Shown here in pieces: positions 1 through 8,185 of a stretch of DNA of 64,000 bases; the first letter of the stretch is position 1, and each line of letters starts with the position of its first letter. The DNA is from UBA4971 sp900019985 (GTDB lineage: Bacteria; Bacillota; SHA-98; UBA4971). A program made the position numbers and the translations under genes. The notes beneath the pieces were generated by a model. That model searched no databases. It was not told where the DNA came from and was given only the letters and a program-made list of their open reading frames with translations. Location: positions 1 to 64,000 of the forward strand of contig JBMNFG010000011.1 of NCBI GenBank assembly GCA_050949175.1, given 5' to 3'.

Positions 1-411
1 TCACCACACCCGTGCAACCGCTATCTAATTTGCACCACGTTTGCGAAATCGTAATCCGGTTTCCGCATACTCGCGGGTTTTTTCGGGCAAACGCTCATTA
101 ATAAGCGATTTTCAACCACGTTTCTGGCAAACGGTGGCACAATTCTGCCAACCCCTTACGATTCTTTCAAGCAAACGCTCATTAATGGTCTATTCTCAAC
201 CACCTTTCCTCAAAGAGGCGGTTCGGTTTCGGCCACCCTTGCCGATTTTTTCGAGCAGATGCTCATAAATGGACGGTTTTCAACCACATTTCCTTGAAGA
301 GGTGGCACAATTCCGACCACACTTTTGGATTTTTTCGAGCAAACGCTCATAAATGGAAGAGTTTGAACCACCCAAACTGCTTCAGGTGGTAGAGAATCGA
401 CCACATTTTCA
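1..411. repeat. 84-bp tandem repeat array
   Basis: Four contiguous copies begin at 76, 160, 244 and 328, exactly 84 bp apart, with a decayed copy before 76. Each copy starts with a T-rich block (GATTTTTTCGAGC-like), then ACGCTCATAAATGG, then CAACCAC, and ends with a GGTGGCACAATTC..GACCAC imperfect inverted repeat. Because 84 is a multiple of three, open frames appear on both strands, but none has an RBS or a recognisable protein, so I treat the region as non-coding. It lies downstream of the GH13 gene and continues into the palindrome cluster on its right. Confidence 0.8.
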
Positions 412-737
412 GGTTGCAGGCAGGTTTTGGGAGCTTTTCGGGCCTCAGGTGGTAGAATTCCTACCACTTTTTTGGAAAATGTGGCAGTTTTTCGCCCACC
501 TTTTCAGAAAATGTGGGCGAGTTTCGACCACCAAACCGTGATTTGTAAGATTTTGGGAGGCGTGGTGGCCGATATCCTACCACCTTAACGCCTGATCATG
601 GTAGAAAACCTTCCACCCTTGAGCCTCTTGGTGGGCGAGACTCTACCATTTTAGAGCTTACGCTCAAAACTGTGGTAGAAAACCTTCCACCAAACAGCCA
701 AACTGTGGTTCATTTTCGACCACCGGGTTCGGAAGTT
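412..737. repeat. Clustered GTGG/CCAC imperfect palindromes
   Basis: About nine short inverted repeats of the form GTGG-N11to14-CCAC lie here. GTGG starts are near 449, 481, 513, 562, 598, 631, 672 and 705, often 32-33 bp apart. One example is GTGGTAGAATTCCTACCAC at 449-467. GTGGTAGAAAACCTTCCACC occurs twice (near 598 and 672). The motif is the same as the right half of the 84-bp unit, so this is probably a decayed or rearranged continuation of that array. No coding signal was seen. Confidence 0.65.
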
Positions 738-959
738 CAAGAGTCATGTCATAAATTCGAGCACCGAAGGCTCCTCAAAAGTTGTTCTTGCGTCACCGCG
801 GCGTAACGTTCCAAGAACGGTGTCAGGAATCGGATCACCAAAAGCGGTGTGATGCGCGATTTTGCACTGCCGGGGTCTGACGATACAAGAGGGGTGTCAG
901 GAACCACGCCCTCAAAAGCCCTTTGATGGACGGCCCGAAACCACCAAGATCTGCTAGCT
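738..959. repeat. Degenerate 74-bp tandem repeat
   Basis: Two clear copies (about 811-884 and 885-958) share CAAGA..GGTGTCAGGAA and a CAAAAG block at a 74-bp offset. A weaker third copy begins near 738. The array runs up to the stop codon of the GH13 gene on the minus strand. No gene was recognised. Confidence 0.5.
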
Positions 960-2640
960 ATGCGATGCAACGGCAAGGGTTGATTGCTTCTAGCGAGTAG
1001 ATCCTTATTCCGTATGGATCCAAGGTGACTTCTTTTCCGAGGAGGTTTTGTCCGCTGATGTATATAGGTGAGGTTTGACCGTGTAGCTCTATGAAGAGAT
1101 AGCCTGCATCTGTAAAACCCTGAATGAGCTCAGAGGGAGCGCCTACTCGGGTCGTAACCGTCTCACCTGTAAAGTTGAGTAGCACGACAATGCGGCTGTC
1201 TCCGTACTCGCGATAGTAGGCCAGCACCGAATCATCCCTGGCAACATTAAGAAAACTCAGAGAGCCCCTGGTCAGAGCGGGAATCGCTTTGCGCATATGG
1301 GAGAAGTGCCTGTAGAGGTCTCTTAGAATGTAGTCGCCGCTCTCCCACTGGATCTTGAAAGGCTCGAACAAACATACACGCTTGCTTTCTCCGATCTCCT
1401 GGCCGTTATGAATAAGAGGCACTCCGTCCAACGTAAAGAGCAAGGCTACTGCGACTCGCAAGCCCCTGGTACCAATCAATTCCAGTGCCCGGGGCTGGTC
1501 ATGATTTTCCAGGTAACGCATGCGTATAGACTCTACAGGAAAGGTGAGTCTGTCCTGTTCAATCAAATTGCGGATTGCCCTGGCAGAGAGAGTCCCGAAA
1601 AAGACTTTCTGCAGTATCCTAGGAAGATTCTCTTCATAAGTCAAATCAAATGCCATGGCATTGTGCGATGGTTCGTGGGATTCAGCAAGCAGGATCGCGT
1701 CAGGTTTAATCCTCTTTAATGCTGCTCTGGCCTCACGCCAGAAATCAGTAGGCACTAAAGCCGCTACGTCGCACCGGTAGCCGTCTATGTCGCACTCTCT
1801 GACATAGTAACACATTGTCTCGATCATGTAATTCCTGAGGTCTCGATTTCTGTAATCAAACCCTAAGACGTCAGTCCAGCCAAACCCAGGAGACTGGGGC
1901 CTGCCGTGACAGTCGCGCTTGTACCACTTAGGATGGCTCCATTGCAGCGGGCAATCTGCTGCACTGTGGTTTGCAACAAAGTCCATAATAACCTTCATCC
2001 CATACCTGTGCGCTGTCCTAACCAGCCTCTTTAGATCATCAATCGTGCCGAGATCAGGATGGATGCTGCGGTAGTCAGAGATAGCATAAGGGCTTCCGAG
2101 ACTCCCTTTCCTTGCGGCTACCCCTATAGGGTGAATAGGCATAAGCCAAATGCAGGTTACGCCGAGATCGCTAAGCTCAGGGATGCGACGCCTGGCAGAG
2201 TCAAGTGTCCCTTCTTCGGAAAACGCGCGAGGAAAGACTTCATAGATTACGGCATCTCGTACCCAGTCCGGGCTGGGAACTGCCCTGTATTTGCCGTATC
2301 CCCTGGCCCCCGGAGACGGTCTTAGCAGCAGGACATCACCGTCATCTGTGACTTCAAGGGCGGAGTTTGTGCCGCCGAACTCGTTCAGCATCTTACAGGG
2401 ATTGGACGGATCGTGTGTCCATTCGCCGTCTACTATGAATTTATACTGGTAGACACCTTTCTTAAGTGGGATTACCGTTTCCCAGACGCCACAAGGATAA
2501 TGCGTCAGCCTGCACGAGGTTTCATGCCAGTCGTTGAAATCTCCTGCAACAGTCACTGAAGATGCACATGGGTCTAGATATCGAAACCGGATTCCCCCAT
2601 GGATGCGTGTTGGGCTGAGTTGTTTTGTGATTGCGTCCAA
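958..2640 (-). CDS. GH13 alpha-amylase-family enzyme with N-terminal CBM48-type domain
   Basis: This 560-aa protein probably hydrolyses or transfers alpha-1,4-glucans or maltodextrins. Residues about 12-95 resemble the glycogen-binding/CBM48 fold (VAGDFNDW, YQYKFIVDGEW). The catalytic barrel starts near 128 (AVIYEVFPRAF). Conserved GH13 regions are visible: DFVANH (220-225), DGYRCDVA with nucleophile Asp291, LLAES with acid/base Glu320, and ENHD with Asp381. No signal peptide is seen, so it is probably cytoplasmic. The start is TTG, with GGAAGGGGAG about 7 nt upstream. It follows the amidase gene by about 100 bp on the same strand. Substrate specificity (amylase, neopullulanase or cyclomaltodextrinase) cannot be fixed from motifs. 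Confidence 0.88.
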   Translation of the reverse strand: MDAITKQLSPTRIHGGIRFRYLDPCASSVTVAGDFNDWHETSCRLTHYPCGVWETVIPLKKGVYQYKFIVDGEWTHDPSNPCKMLNEFGGTNSALEVTDDGDVLLLRPSPGARGYGKYRAVPSPDWVRDAVIYEVFPRAFSEEGTLDSARRRIPELSDLGVTCIWLMPIHPIGVAARKGSLGSPYAISDYRSIHPDLGTIDDLKRLVRTAHRYGMKVIMDFVANHSAADCPLQWSHPKWYKRDCHGRPQSPGFGWTDVLGFDYRNRDLRNYMIETMCYYVRECDIDGYRCDVAALVPTDFWREARAALKRIKPDAILLAESHEPSHNAMAFDLTYEENLPRILQKVFFGTLSARAIRNLIEQDRLTFPVESIRMRYLENHDQPRALELIGTRGLRVAVALLFTLDGVPLIHNGQEIGESKRVCLFEPFKIQWESGDYILRDLYRHFSHMRKAIPALTRGSLSFLNVARDDSVLAYYREYGDSRIVVLLNFTGETVTTRVGAPSELIQGFTDAGYLFIELHGQTSPIYISGQNLLGKEVTLDPYGIRIYSLEAINPCRCIA

Positions 2641-2741
2641 TCCGTTGCTCCCCTTCCCATCACTTTACCCGAGGTTTAAGGCGCGTAGCTGCGCTTTAAT
2701 TATACCGTTGTTTGTAAGCGAAAGACAGGAGCAGTTTTTTC

Positions 2742-3434
2742 CTAGGGCTGCGGCGACACACCGAAATGGTCTGCAATCCCGAGATAAATGTAATATCCTT
2801 CGCGCCAGGTATAACCCATGTCCCTCAATCTGGCCTCTTCGTACGGGTTACTGATATATGAAGCCTCTGTAAGAATTGCAGGCATGGACGTGTGACGAAG
2901 CACGTAAAAGCCTGCTGTCCGCGTCTGTCCGTCCGGGAGGCCGAGGCCTTCGAGAAGCCGCTTGTGCACTTTCTGTTGCAGGTCGACAGCTCTCCCGTCA
3001 GCGTAATAATATGCGTAAGTCTCAGTTGCGTTGTAGTTCCGATTGACAGACGCGTTGTGGTGGATTGAAATGAACCTGTCAGCGCCCCAGTTGTTGGCTG
3101 CCTGGACGCGTCCGCCAAGGGACACATAGACATCGTCTGTGCGCGACATCATTACCGTTGCACCGCTGTATTCGCTCAAGCAGTTAGCAACGACTTGACT
3201 GACTCGAAGATTTACATCGGCTTCGCGGAGTCCGGAAGGCCCTACCGCCCCGGGATCAGATCCGCCATGGCCTGGATCGATGAATATCTTGACCCCTTCC
3301 AGGCTTCCCCCAGCCAGTGCAGGGAAGGATACTAGCGAAAATGCACAGATTAATACAACCATGATCCGCATGACCCGCGAGATTATACGGAAATACGCGC
3401 CGGACCTGGCTACATCATCATAATCAAAAATCAA
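2742..3434 (-). CDS. N-acetylmuramoyl-L-alanine amidase (Amidase_3)
   Basis: This is a 230-aa peptidoglycan amidase that would cleave the MurNAc-L-Ala bond. Zinc and catalytic residues of the Amidase_3 family are visible: His56 in DPGHGG, Glu71 in LREADVNL, His125 in SIHHNAS and Glu190 in ILTEASYISN. A hydrophobic export signal lies at about 22-41, ending PALAGG. The start is TTG at 3434, supported by AGGAGGGG 6 nt upstream; an internal ATG at 3371 lacks an RBS. It overlaps the upstream barrel gene by 11 bp, which suggests translational coupling. Cleavage would place the enzyme in the periplasm of a diderm cell. Confidence 0.9.
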   Translation of the reverse strand: MIFDYDDVARSGAYFRIISRVMRIMVVLICAFSLVSFPALAGGSLEGVKIFIDPGHGGSDPGAVGPSGLREADVNLRVSQVVANCLSEYSGATVMMSRTDDVYVSLGGRVQAANNWGADRFISIHHNASVNRNYNATETYAYYYADGRAVDLQQKVHKRLLEGLGLPDGQTRTAGFYVLRHTSMPAILTEASYISNPYEEARLRDMGYTWREGYYIYLGIADHFGVSPQP

Positions 3435-5028
3435 CAGTCACCCCTCCTGTAAGCCGTCCGTAATTGCTCCCGCTTTCCATCCACCAGTGTTCGTATCTTC
3501 CTTCTAAGAATATGTGCGGCCTGAGTTCATGTCTTACTGATGCAGAACCAAGTAGCACAGGAGTTGCCGCAGATTGAGTCATAAGCACCGTAGGTTTCGT
3601 CGGTTCGGCGGCTCTGTCGACTTCGCTACTTCCGCTCTCTGCTCTTTTGTCGCCGAAGATGCCGTTATTAGAGTTGTTGTCTTTCTCACTGTGTTCAGGT
3701 ACGACGTTATCTTGGTCGCCGATCTTGTCGTGTTCGCCGATACTGTCTTGCTCGCCGTGTGCAGCCTCCCGGTCCAAGAACCCTAGACGTGCAGCCGTTA
3801 AGTTTACTTCTGTCGAGGGAGACAGCCGACGGTCGTATGTCACAGCTATTCCTTGGGTGTTTTCGTCAAAAGGAATTACCGATCCGCCTGACCGCGAGGC
3901 TACGCTCGAATAATACGGAGCAAACCCCTTAGCCAGATAACCATAAGAAAACTCCAGGCGATGCTGCGGCGTGTTTAAGGCTTCCGCTTTAACAACAAGA
4001 CCCGGCACCCATCCGGAGGTGCGGTATTCAGGATACAGCGTTGAGCTGGATTCAAATATACCGATCTCCGCTGCAATGTTCCGGCCGCCCACATTTCCGA
4101 GAAAGTCTAACGAAACACCGGTCTCATCTCCAAGCCCGTCGGCTAAATAGTTCAAGCCGAGTGTCCAAGTATCTGCCACCGGCCAGACTAGCCTGAATGC
4201 CCACAGATTGTCAGCACGGGTTACAAATGAGCTGTTGTAGTAATAGCCTGAGCTTAGTCTCGACCATACTCCGAGAACGCCCCAGTTCTCTGCGCCTGTT
4301 TCAATGACGATACCTTCTGCAGGTTCAAGATCGGTCCTACCCAAAAGCCCGATCGGGCCTAGCGAAAACCTCTGCTTGCCTGCCTGTACCTGGAAGTCTG
4401 CTGTAGAGTATCTCACCCAGGCCTCATCGATGAGGAGCGGTCTTACCATCGACGGCATCCATGGACTGGCATCGCTCGGCCTGCTCACACCCCAAACACC
4501 GCTCATTGTAAGCCTGGTATACGCTTGCACTGCCTCCCCAAACCTGGCATCCAGTATCAAGTTAAGGTTCTGATGGATGCTGGGAAGAGTCAAGCCTTTA
4601 GGTTCCGGTGGCAGGTAGCTCTCCCCGGGCTCTTCCTCGTATGAGCCTGATTCGTCCGGATTCGAATCATCCAAAGATCCGGACCCTGCTCCTGGGCCAG
4701 CCCCTGGCTCGTCTACGCCGTTTGAGTTGCCCTCCAACTCGTCATTGTCGTCTGGTTCTTCGACGCCCGGAGTATCGTCACCGGGATTGGGAGCGAAAGG
4801 ATCCGGTGCGTAGGGCATGTCTCCGAAGAAGACCTCAGCGAAAAGCCCCATGTTTCCGCCGATGAAAAGCATTGGTCCATGCTCCCCTCGAACTACCACA
4901 TGCAGATTAGGGTCTGCCTTGTTCGACGTCTCCGCTTCTGCTCCTCCAAAGCCTAGCATACAAAGCATTAAGGCTAGCATAGCCGAGACAGCTATGATCT
5001 TCCTATATCTCTGATTCATGAAACCCAT
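3424..5028 (-). CDS. Putative outer-membrane beta-barrel protein with acidic linker
   Basis: This 534-aa protein is not assigned to a named family. It has a signal peptide (hydrophobic about 13-27, then GGAEAE) and a low-complexity Asp/Glu/Gly/Pro/Ser-rich segment (about 75-140). The rest alternates short amphipathic strands such as WVRYSTADFQVQAGKQRFSLG, typical of porin-like barrels. A second acidic insert lies at about 420-475, and the protein ends GGVTVDF, the C-terminal aromatic signature recognised by the BAM machinery. The segment around QAGKQRFSLGPIG resembles DUF1302-type barrels. It is co-transcribed with the amidase downstream, consistent with envelope biogenesis. The barrel call is inference. 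Confidence 0.6.
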   Translation of the reverse strand: MGFMNQRYRKIIAVSAMLALMLCMLGFGGAEAETSNKADPNLHVVVRGEHGPMLFIGGNMGLFAEVFFGDMPYAPDPFAPNPGDDTPGVEEPDDNDELEGNSNGVDEPGAGPGAGSGSLDDSNPDESGSYEEEPGESYLPPEPKGLTLPSIHQNLNLILDARFGEAVQAYTRLTMSGVWGVSRPSDASPWMPSMVRPLLIDEAWVRYSTADFQVQAGKQRFSLGPIGLLGRTDLEPAEGIVIETGAENWGVLGVWSRLSSGYYYNSSFVTRADNLWAFRLVWPVADTWTLGLNYLADGLGDETGVSLDFLGNVGGRNIAAEIGIFESSSTLYPEYRTSGWVPGLVVKAEALNTPQHRLEFSYGYLAKGFAPYYSSVASRSGGSVIPFDENTQGIAVTYDRRLSPSTEVNLTAARLGFLDREAAHGEQDSIGEHDKIGDQDNVVPEHSEKDNNSNNGIFGDKRAESGSSEVDRAAEPTKPTVLMTQSAATPVLLGSASVRHELRPHIFLEGRYEHWWMESGSNYGRLTGGVTVDF

Positions 5029-5169
5029 GATGGGATAATCATCCTTTCTCTCCTAAATAAAGCAATCCGCCTTCCATATTGCCTTTAAGTCTCCGAACCA
5101 TCGGATACTTGCCGTGTGGAAGGCGCATGACTCTGCCCGGATGCAGTGTCCGGGTTACCGCTCATATCG

Positions 5170-5430
5170 ATCCTTACTAGAGCGCCGGGCGGCTGTTCAT
5201 AACCTACCGGTCAGCCGTTACCGGACTACCGGTTTCTCGTTCTGAGACTACGGATCAGTCGTCACTCAACTGCTAGATTACGGTTACTAAACCGCCACGT
5301 CTTCGTTGCCAGACTACCCGACAGCTGTTGCTGAACTGCCAGTCGGCTGTAACCAAGCTGCAGGTCGGTGGTTGCCTCATTATTAAGCGGTCCTTACCAA
5401 GCCACCGGTCGGTCGTTACTAGGCTAACCA
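5170..5430. repeat. Degenerate 21-22-bp tandem repeat
   Basis: About ten to twelve imperfect units fill this stretch, with a consensus close to GGTCAGTCGTTACCAGACTA followed by CC. Clear units begin near 5187, 5209 and 5231 and recur up to 5430 (GGTCGGTCGTTACTAGGCTAACC-like). The array sits between the divergent barrel gene (minus) and the DUF1540 gene (plus). The rest of the gap (5431-5796) shows no gene, RNA or repeat that I recognise. Confidence 0.6.
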
Positions 5431-5796
5431 CCGTTATACTGGTATTTTGTAATAGCTAGTTCGCTCAATAACCTTGAATATCCTGCTAAACCTGGTCTTC
5501 ATCGTTAAGGTAATATATGGAACGATTTCATGTCCCCTATCCTGCCCTGCATCCTAGCAGCATTAGTTAGGGTCTCGTTTCGATATCTGACGATCCGGCG
5601 CGTTTTAGTCAAACGGCGCAGCGATGAATCCAAGATTTAATGAAACCTAGTTCCTTCAATTCTCGAGTCTCCGTTTCTCCAAAGTGAAGAAATTAATGGT
5701 CTAATGGACATAATACCTAGTGAAACCAAAGGAATATCGGCACATCCTATGACGAGCATTCGTCCCGCCGATAATGCGGAAAGGAAGTGAAGCACA

Positions 5797-6042
5797 ATGC
5801 CTCATAGAATCAGATGTAGTGTCAGTAACTGCCATTACTGGAAGCAAGACAATATATGCAGTGCATCACAGATAATGATCACCTCAGATACCTTGGCTCA
5901 AGCAAAGCCCGACAGCTTTGACGCCCCACAGGCATCTGTCGCATCTCCCACCCCGGCTGGCAGGTGCGAAGAAACGTGCTGCAAGACATTTGTGAAGAAG
6001 GACTATCAAAAGGCATATGAAGACAACGTCCAGAAGATGTAG
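5797..6042 (+). CDS. DUF1540 domain protein
   Basis: This 81-aa Cys-rich protein carries the DUF1540 pattern near its N-terminus, with CSVSNCHYW (8-16), an ICSASQIMITSD-like segment and a second Cys cluster EETCCKTF (58-65). Paired cysteines imply metal binding, but the family's function is unknown. It is common in spore-forming and related Bacillota. The start is ATG with AAAGGAAG about 8 nt upstream. The gene is monocistronic and followed by a strong hairpin at 6127. Confidence 0.85.
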   Translation: MPHRIRCSVSNCHYWKQDNICSASQIMITSDTLAQAKPDSFDAPQASVASPTPAGRCEETCCKTFVKKDYQKAYEDNVQKM

Positions 6043-6126
6043 GACGTAAGGGCAAGAGCAGAGGCTGCAAAAGCACGAAAACAATAAGGAAAAGATAATA
6101 AGGAAAAGACAATACACAAGATAGGT

Positions 6127-6176
6127 CCGGTAGCAGGCATCTGCCTAGTTCTGCCAAGCCAGATGTCTGCTGCCGG
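6127..6176 (+). terminator. Hairpin terminator after the DUF1540 gene
   Basis: A 17-bp stem is formed by 6127-6143 (CCGGTAGCAGGCATCTG) and 6160-6176 with two mismatches, followed by CTTCTTTC. The U-tract is weak, so it may only stabilise the 3' end. Just upstream, AATAAGGAAAAGA occurs twice in tandem (about 6083-6110). The stretch 6177-6460 shows nothing recognisable. Confidence 0.5.
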
Positions 6177-6460
6177 CTTCTTTCATGCTGCCTTCCATAA
6201 AGATCAATTCCGCTCCGCCTATTTCTTGCTTCCCTCGTTACCTGACAAAAAACAGCGGAACAGGAGTATTATCTTGTGACTCGACAATATAACGGAAACG
6301 TTGCTTGACGCCGCTTGACGCTCCCTGTTTTTCGCAAGACGGGTGGACGCACAAGCACGCCGCCGAGCTCCCGACTTGCTGAAAGACTATAGATGTCAGC
6401 CCAAATTAAGGGCACTAAAGGCGGAATTAAGCGCGGACGACAAGAAATACCAACTTAGGA

Positions 6461-6489
6461 TTGACAGAAACAACCGGAGGCATTACACT
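6461..6489 (+). promoter_or_regulatory. Sigma-A promoter of arsR
   Basis: TTGACA (6461-6466) and TACACT (6484-6489) are separated by 17 bp. Directly downstream, TTAAGTA..TACTTTA (about 6494-6509) is an AT-rich imperfect inverted repeat of the kind ArsR-family repressors bind, so autoregulation is plausible (inference). Confidence 0.6.
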
Positions 6490-6528
6490 CTAATTAAGTA
6501 TTTACTTTATTAGATCCAATCAGATTCG

Positions 6529-6643
6529 TTCAGATTGAGTTAATACTCCGGTTTAGACTGGTTTGATATTTGGATTTAGACTGAGTTGATACTTTGGTCT
6601 CGGTTGAGTTGATACTATGGTTTAGATTGAGTTGATACTATGG
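6529..6643 (+). repeat. Five 23-bp tandem repeats overlapping the arsR start
   Basis: Five contiguous 23-bp units occupy 6529-6551, 6552-6574, 6575-6597, 6598-6620 and 6621-6643. The best unit begins TTTAGATTGAGTTGATACTA and ends TGG. The last unit contains the ATG of the ArsR gene (6640-6642), so the array forms the entire proximal 5' leader. No canonical SD exists before this ATG. The fourth unit carries the same ATG out of frame. Confidence 0.85.
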
Positions 6644-7122
6644 ATTGCCTGCCTGAAATGCTAAAAGCCTTAGCGGATGAAACGCGCTTTGAGATTGTCC
6701 GTCTCTTGCTTACCCATGATTACTGCGTAGGAGCGCTTGCAAAGCACCTTGGGATATCCGAAGCTGCAGTATCGCAACATCTCCAAATACTGCGGAAGGC
6801 GGGGTTGGCAAAGCCAGAAAAGCGCAGCTACTGGACCCACTACTCGATTGATAGGGATAGGCTCGGGCAAGTGGCTGATGCGTTAAAGGCTGTGGCTGCT
6901 CAAGAAATCACGCAGCAGCACACTTGCCCTAGAATGTCTCATACGAAGCAAACCGGCGATGGAAGGAGGGACAGCGACATGTGTAAATGCAAACCTATGC
7001 CCAAATGTGCTCATCCTGAGAGACTGAAAGGGAGAAAGCCCGGAGAGTGCAGCCCGGAGCAGATCAGAGAATGCCACGGGGATCCCAAAGAGCACCCTTG
7101 CAAAGAAAAAGAAGAAGAGTAA
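6640..7122 (+). CDS. ArsR-family regulator with Cys/His-rich C-terminal tail
   Basis: This 160-aa protein has a winged-helix ArsR domain at 1-90 (recognition-helix segment LGISEAAVSQHLQILRKAGL at 37-56). It continues into a tail that ArsR proteins normally lack, with Cys 96, 115, 117, 123, 137, 145 and 154 and several His. The end (CAHPERLKG..GECSPEQIRECHGD..EHPC) looks like a small stand-alone metal-binding module fused on. A role as a metal- or thiol-responsive repressor of the ABC exporter 91 bp downstream is inference. The start lies inside a 23-bp repeat and has a poor RBS. Confidence 0.82.
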   Translation: MDCLPEMLKALADETRFEIVRLLLTHDYCVGALAKHLGISEAAVSQHLQILRKAGLAKPEKRSYWTHYSIDRDRLGQVADALKAVAAQEITQQHTCPRMSHTKQTGDGRRDSDMCKCKPMPKCAHPERLKGRKPGECSPEQIRECHGDPKEHPCKEKEEE

Positions 7123-7213
7123 GCAGCAAAACGGTTAATCAGTGTAACTGTATAATCGCTTAAACGCATTAATCGGCAAAGCATAACCAGGAGGAGAGCG
7201 GGGCTGAACTCAA

Positions 7214-8185
7214 ATGAAGAACATAATCGAAGTGCAAGACCTAACCAAGAATTACGGGGATTTTGCCGCAGTCAAAGGGATTAGTTTTTCTGTGCATGAA
7301 GGAGAGATCTTTGGGTTTCTCGGACCAAACGGCGCAGGAAAGACTACCACCATTAATATGCTAACCGGTCTTGCCAGAATAACATCAGGCTCCTCTACAC
7401 TCCTGGGTTACGACCTGGCGCTAGAGACCAAGAAGGCCCAACAGGTCATGGGGATCGTGCCGGATGAAAGCAACCTGTACGATGAGTTGAACGGCTTTGA
7501 GAATCTGTGCTTCGCCGCTTCGCTGTACGGCATGGAAAGAGGAAAGCGTGAAGCGCGAGCGCGCCGTTTGTTGGAACAGTTTGGTCTTGCAGATGCCGAA
7601 GCTAAGCCATTTAGGGCGTATTCAAAAGGTATGAAGCGAAAGCTTACCATCGCCGCGGGAATCATCCATGAGCCGAAAATCCTCTTTCTTGATGAACCTA
7701 CAACAGGAATCGACGTGGCAAGTGCAAGGCAGATACGAAACCTTATCCTTGACCTAAATGCGTCCGGCACGACAGTCTTCTTGACCACTCACTATATTGA
7801 GGAAGCTGAAAGGCTTTGCCATCGGATTGCGTTTATTGTCGGCGGAAAGATAGTCAAGATAGGAACTGTTGATGAACTCATGAGTCAAGCCCAAGATGAG
7901 ACCATAGTCCAGTTTAAGCTGGATGACGGCCGCGCTGCAGGATTGGATCAAGCACTTCAAGCGAGATTCCCCGAGTTCAGGGCTGAATTCTTAAGTGACG
8001 ATACGTTGAGAATCCACTCCCCCATTCCCATCAGCCTCATGCCATTCATACAGTTCTTCGATGAAAAAGGAATCAATGTCTATGAGGCAAAGGTGATACG
8101 GCCTTCATTGGAAGATGTCTTCGTGAAGGTTACAGGTATTGAGATAGATAAAATGTCCAAAGAAAAGGAGCATCGCAGGAGATGA
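7214..8185 (+). CDS. ABC transporter ATP-binding protein (DrrA/NodI-like)
   Basis: This 323-aa ATPase would power the permease encoded next. Walker A GPNGAGKTTT (about 36-45), a divergent signature YSKGMKRKL, Walker B ILFLDEPTTGID and the switch His in TTHYIEEAE are present. The C-terminal 90 residues form the extra domain seen in drug or polysaccharide exporters of the DrrA/CcmA type. The RBS is AGGAGGAGAG about 15 nt before ATG. The stop overlaps the permease start by 4 bp. ArsR lies immediately upstream, so the exporter is probably ArsR-controlled. Confidence 0.9.
   Translation: MKNIIEVQDLTKNYGDFAAVKGISFSVHEGEIFGFLGPNGAGKTTTINMLTGLARITSGSSTLLGYDLALETKKAQQVMGIVPDESNLYDELNGFENLCFAASLYGMERGKREARARRLLEQFGLADAEAKPFRAYSKGMKRKLTIAAGIIHEPKILFLDEPTTGIDVASARQIRNLILDLNASGTTVFLTTHYIEEAERLCHRIAFIVGGKIVKIGTVDELMSQAQDETIVQFKLDDGRAAGLDQALQARFPEFRAEFLSDDTLRIHSPIPISLMPFIQFFDEKGINVYEAKVIRPSLEDVFVKVTGIEIDKMSKEKEHRRR

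Noticed and set aside
41..541. Small repeat proteins encoded in the left-edge array
   Set aside because: Open frames on both strands follow from an 84-bp period divisible by three. There is no RBS and no conserved residue pattern.
749..976. 75-aa minus-strand ORF next to the GH13 gene
   Set aside because: It overlaps the GH13 stop region and the 74-bp repeats, with no RBS or recognisable domain.
2059..2325. Plus-strand ORFs inside GH13
   Set aside because: They are antisense shadows of a gene with intact catalytic motifs.
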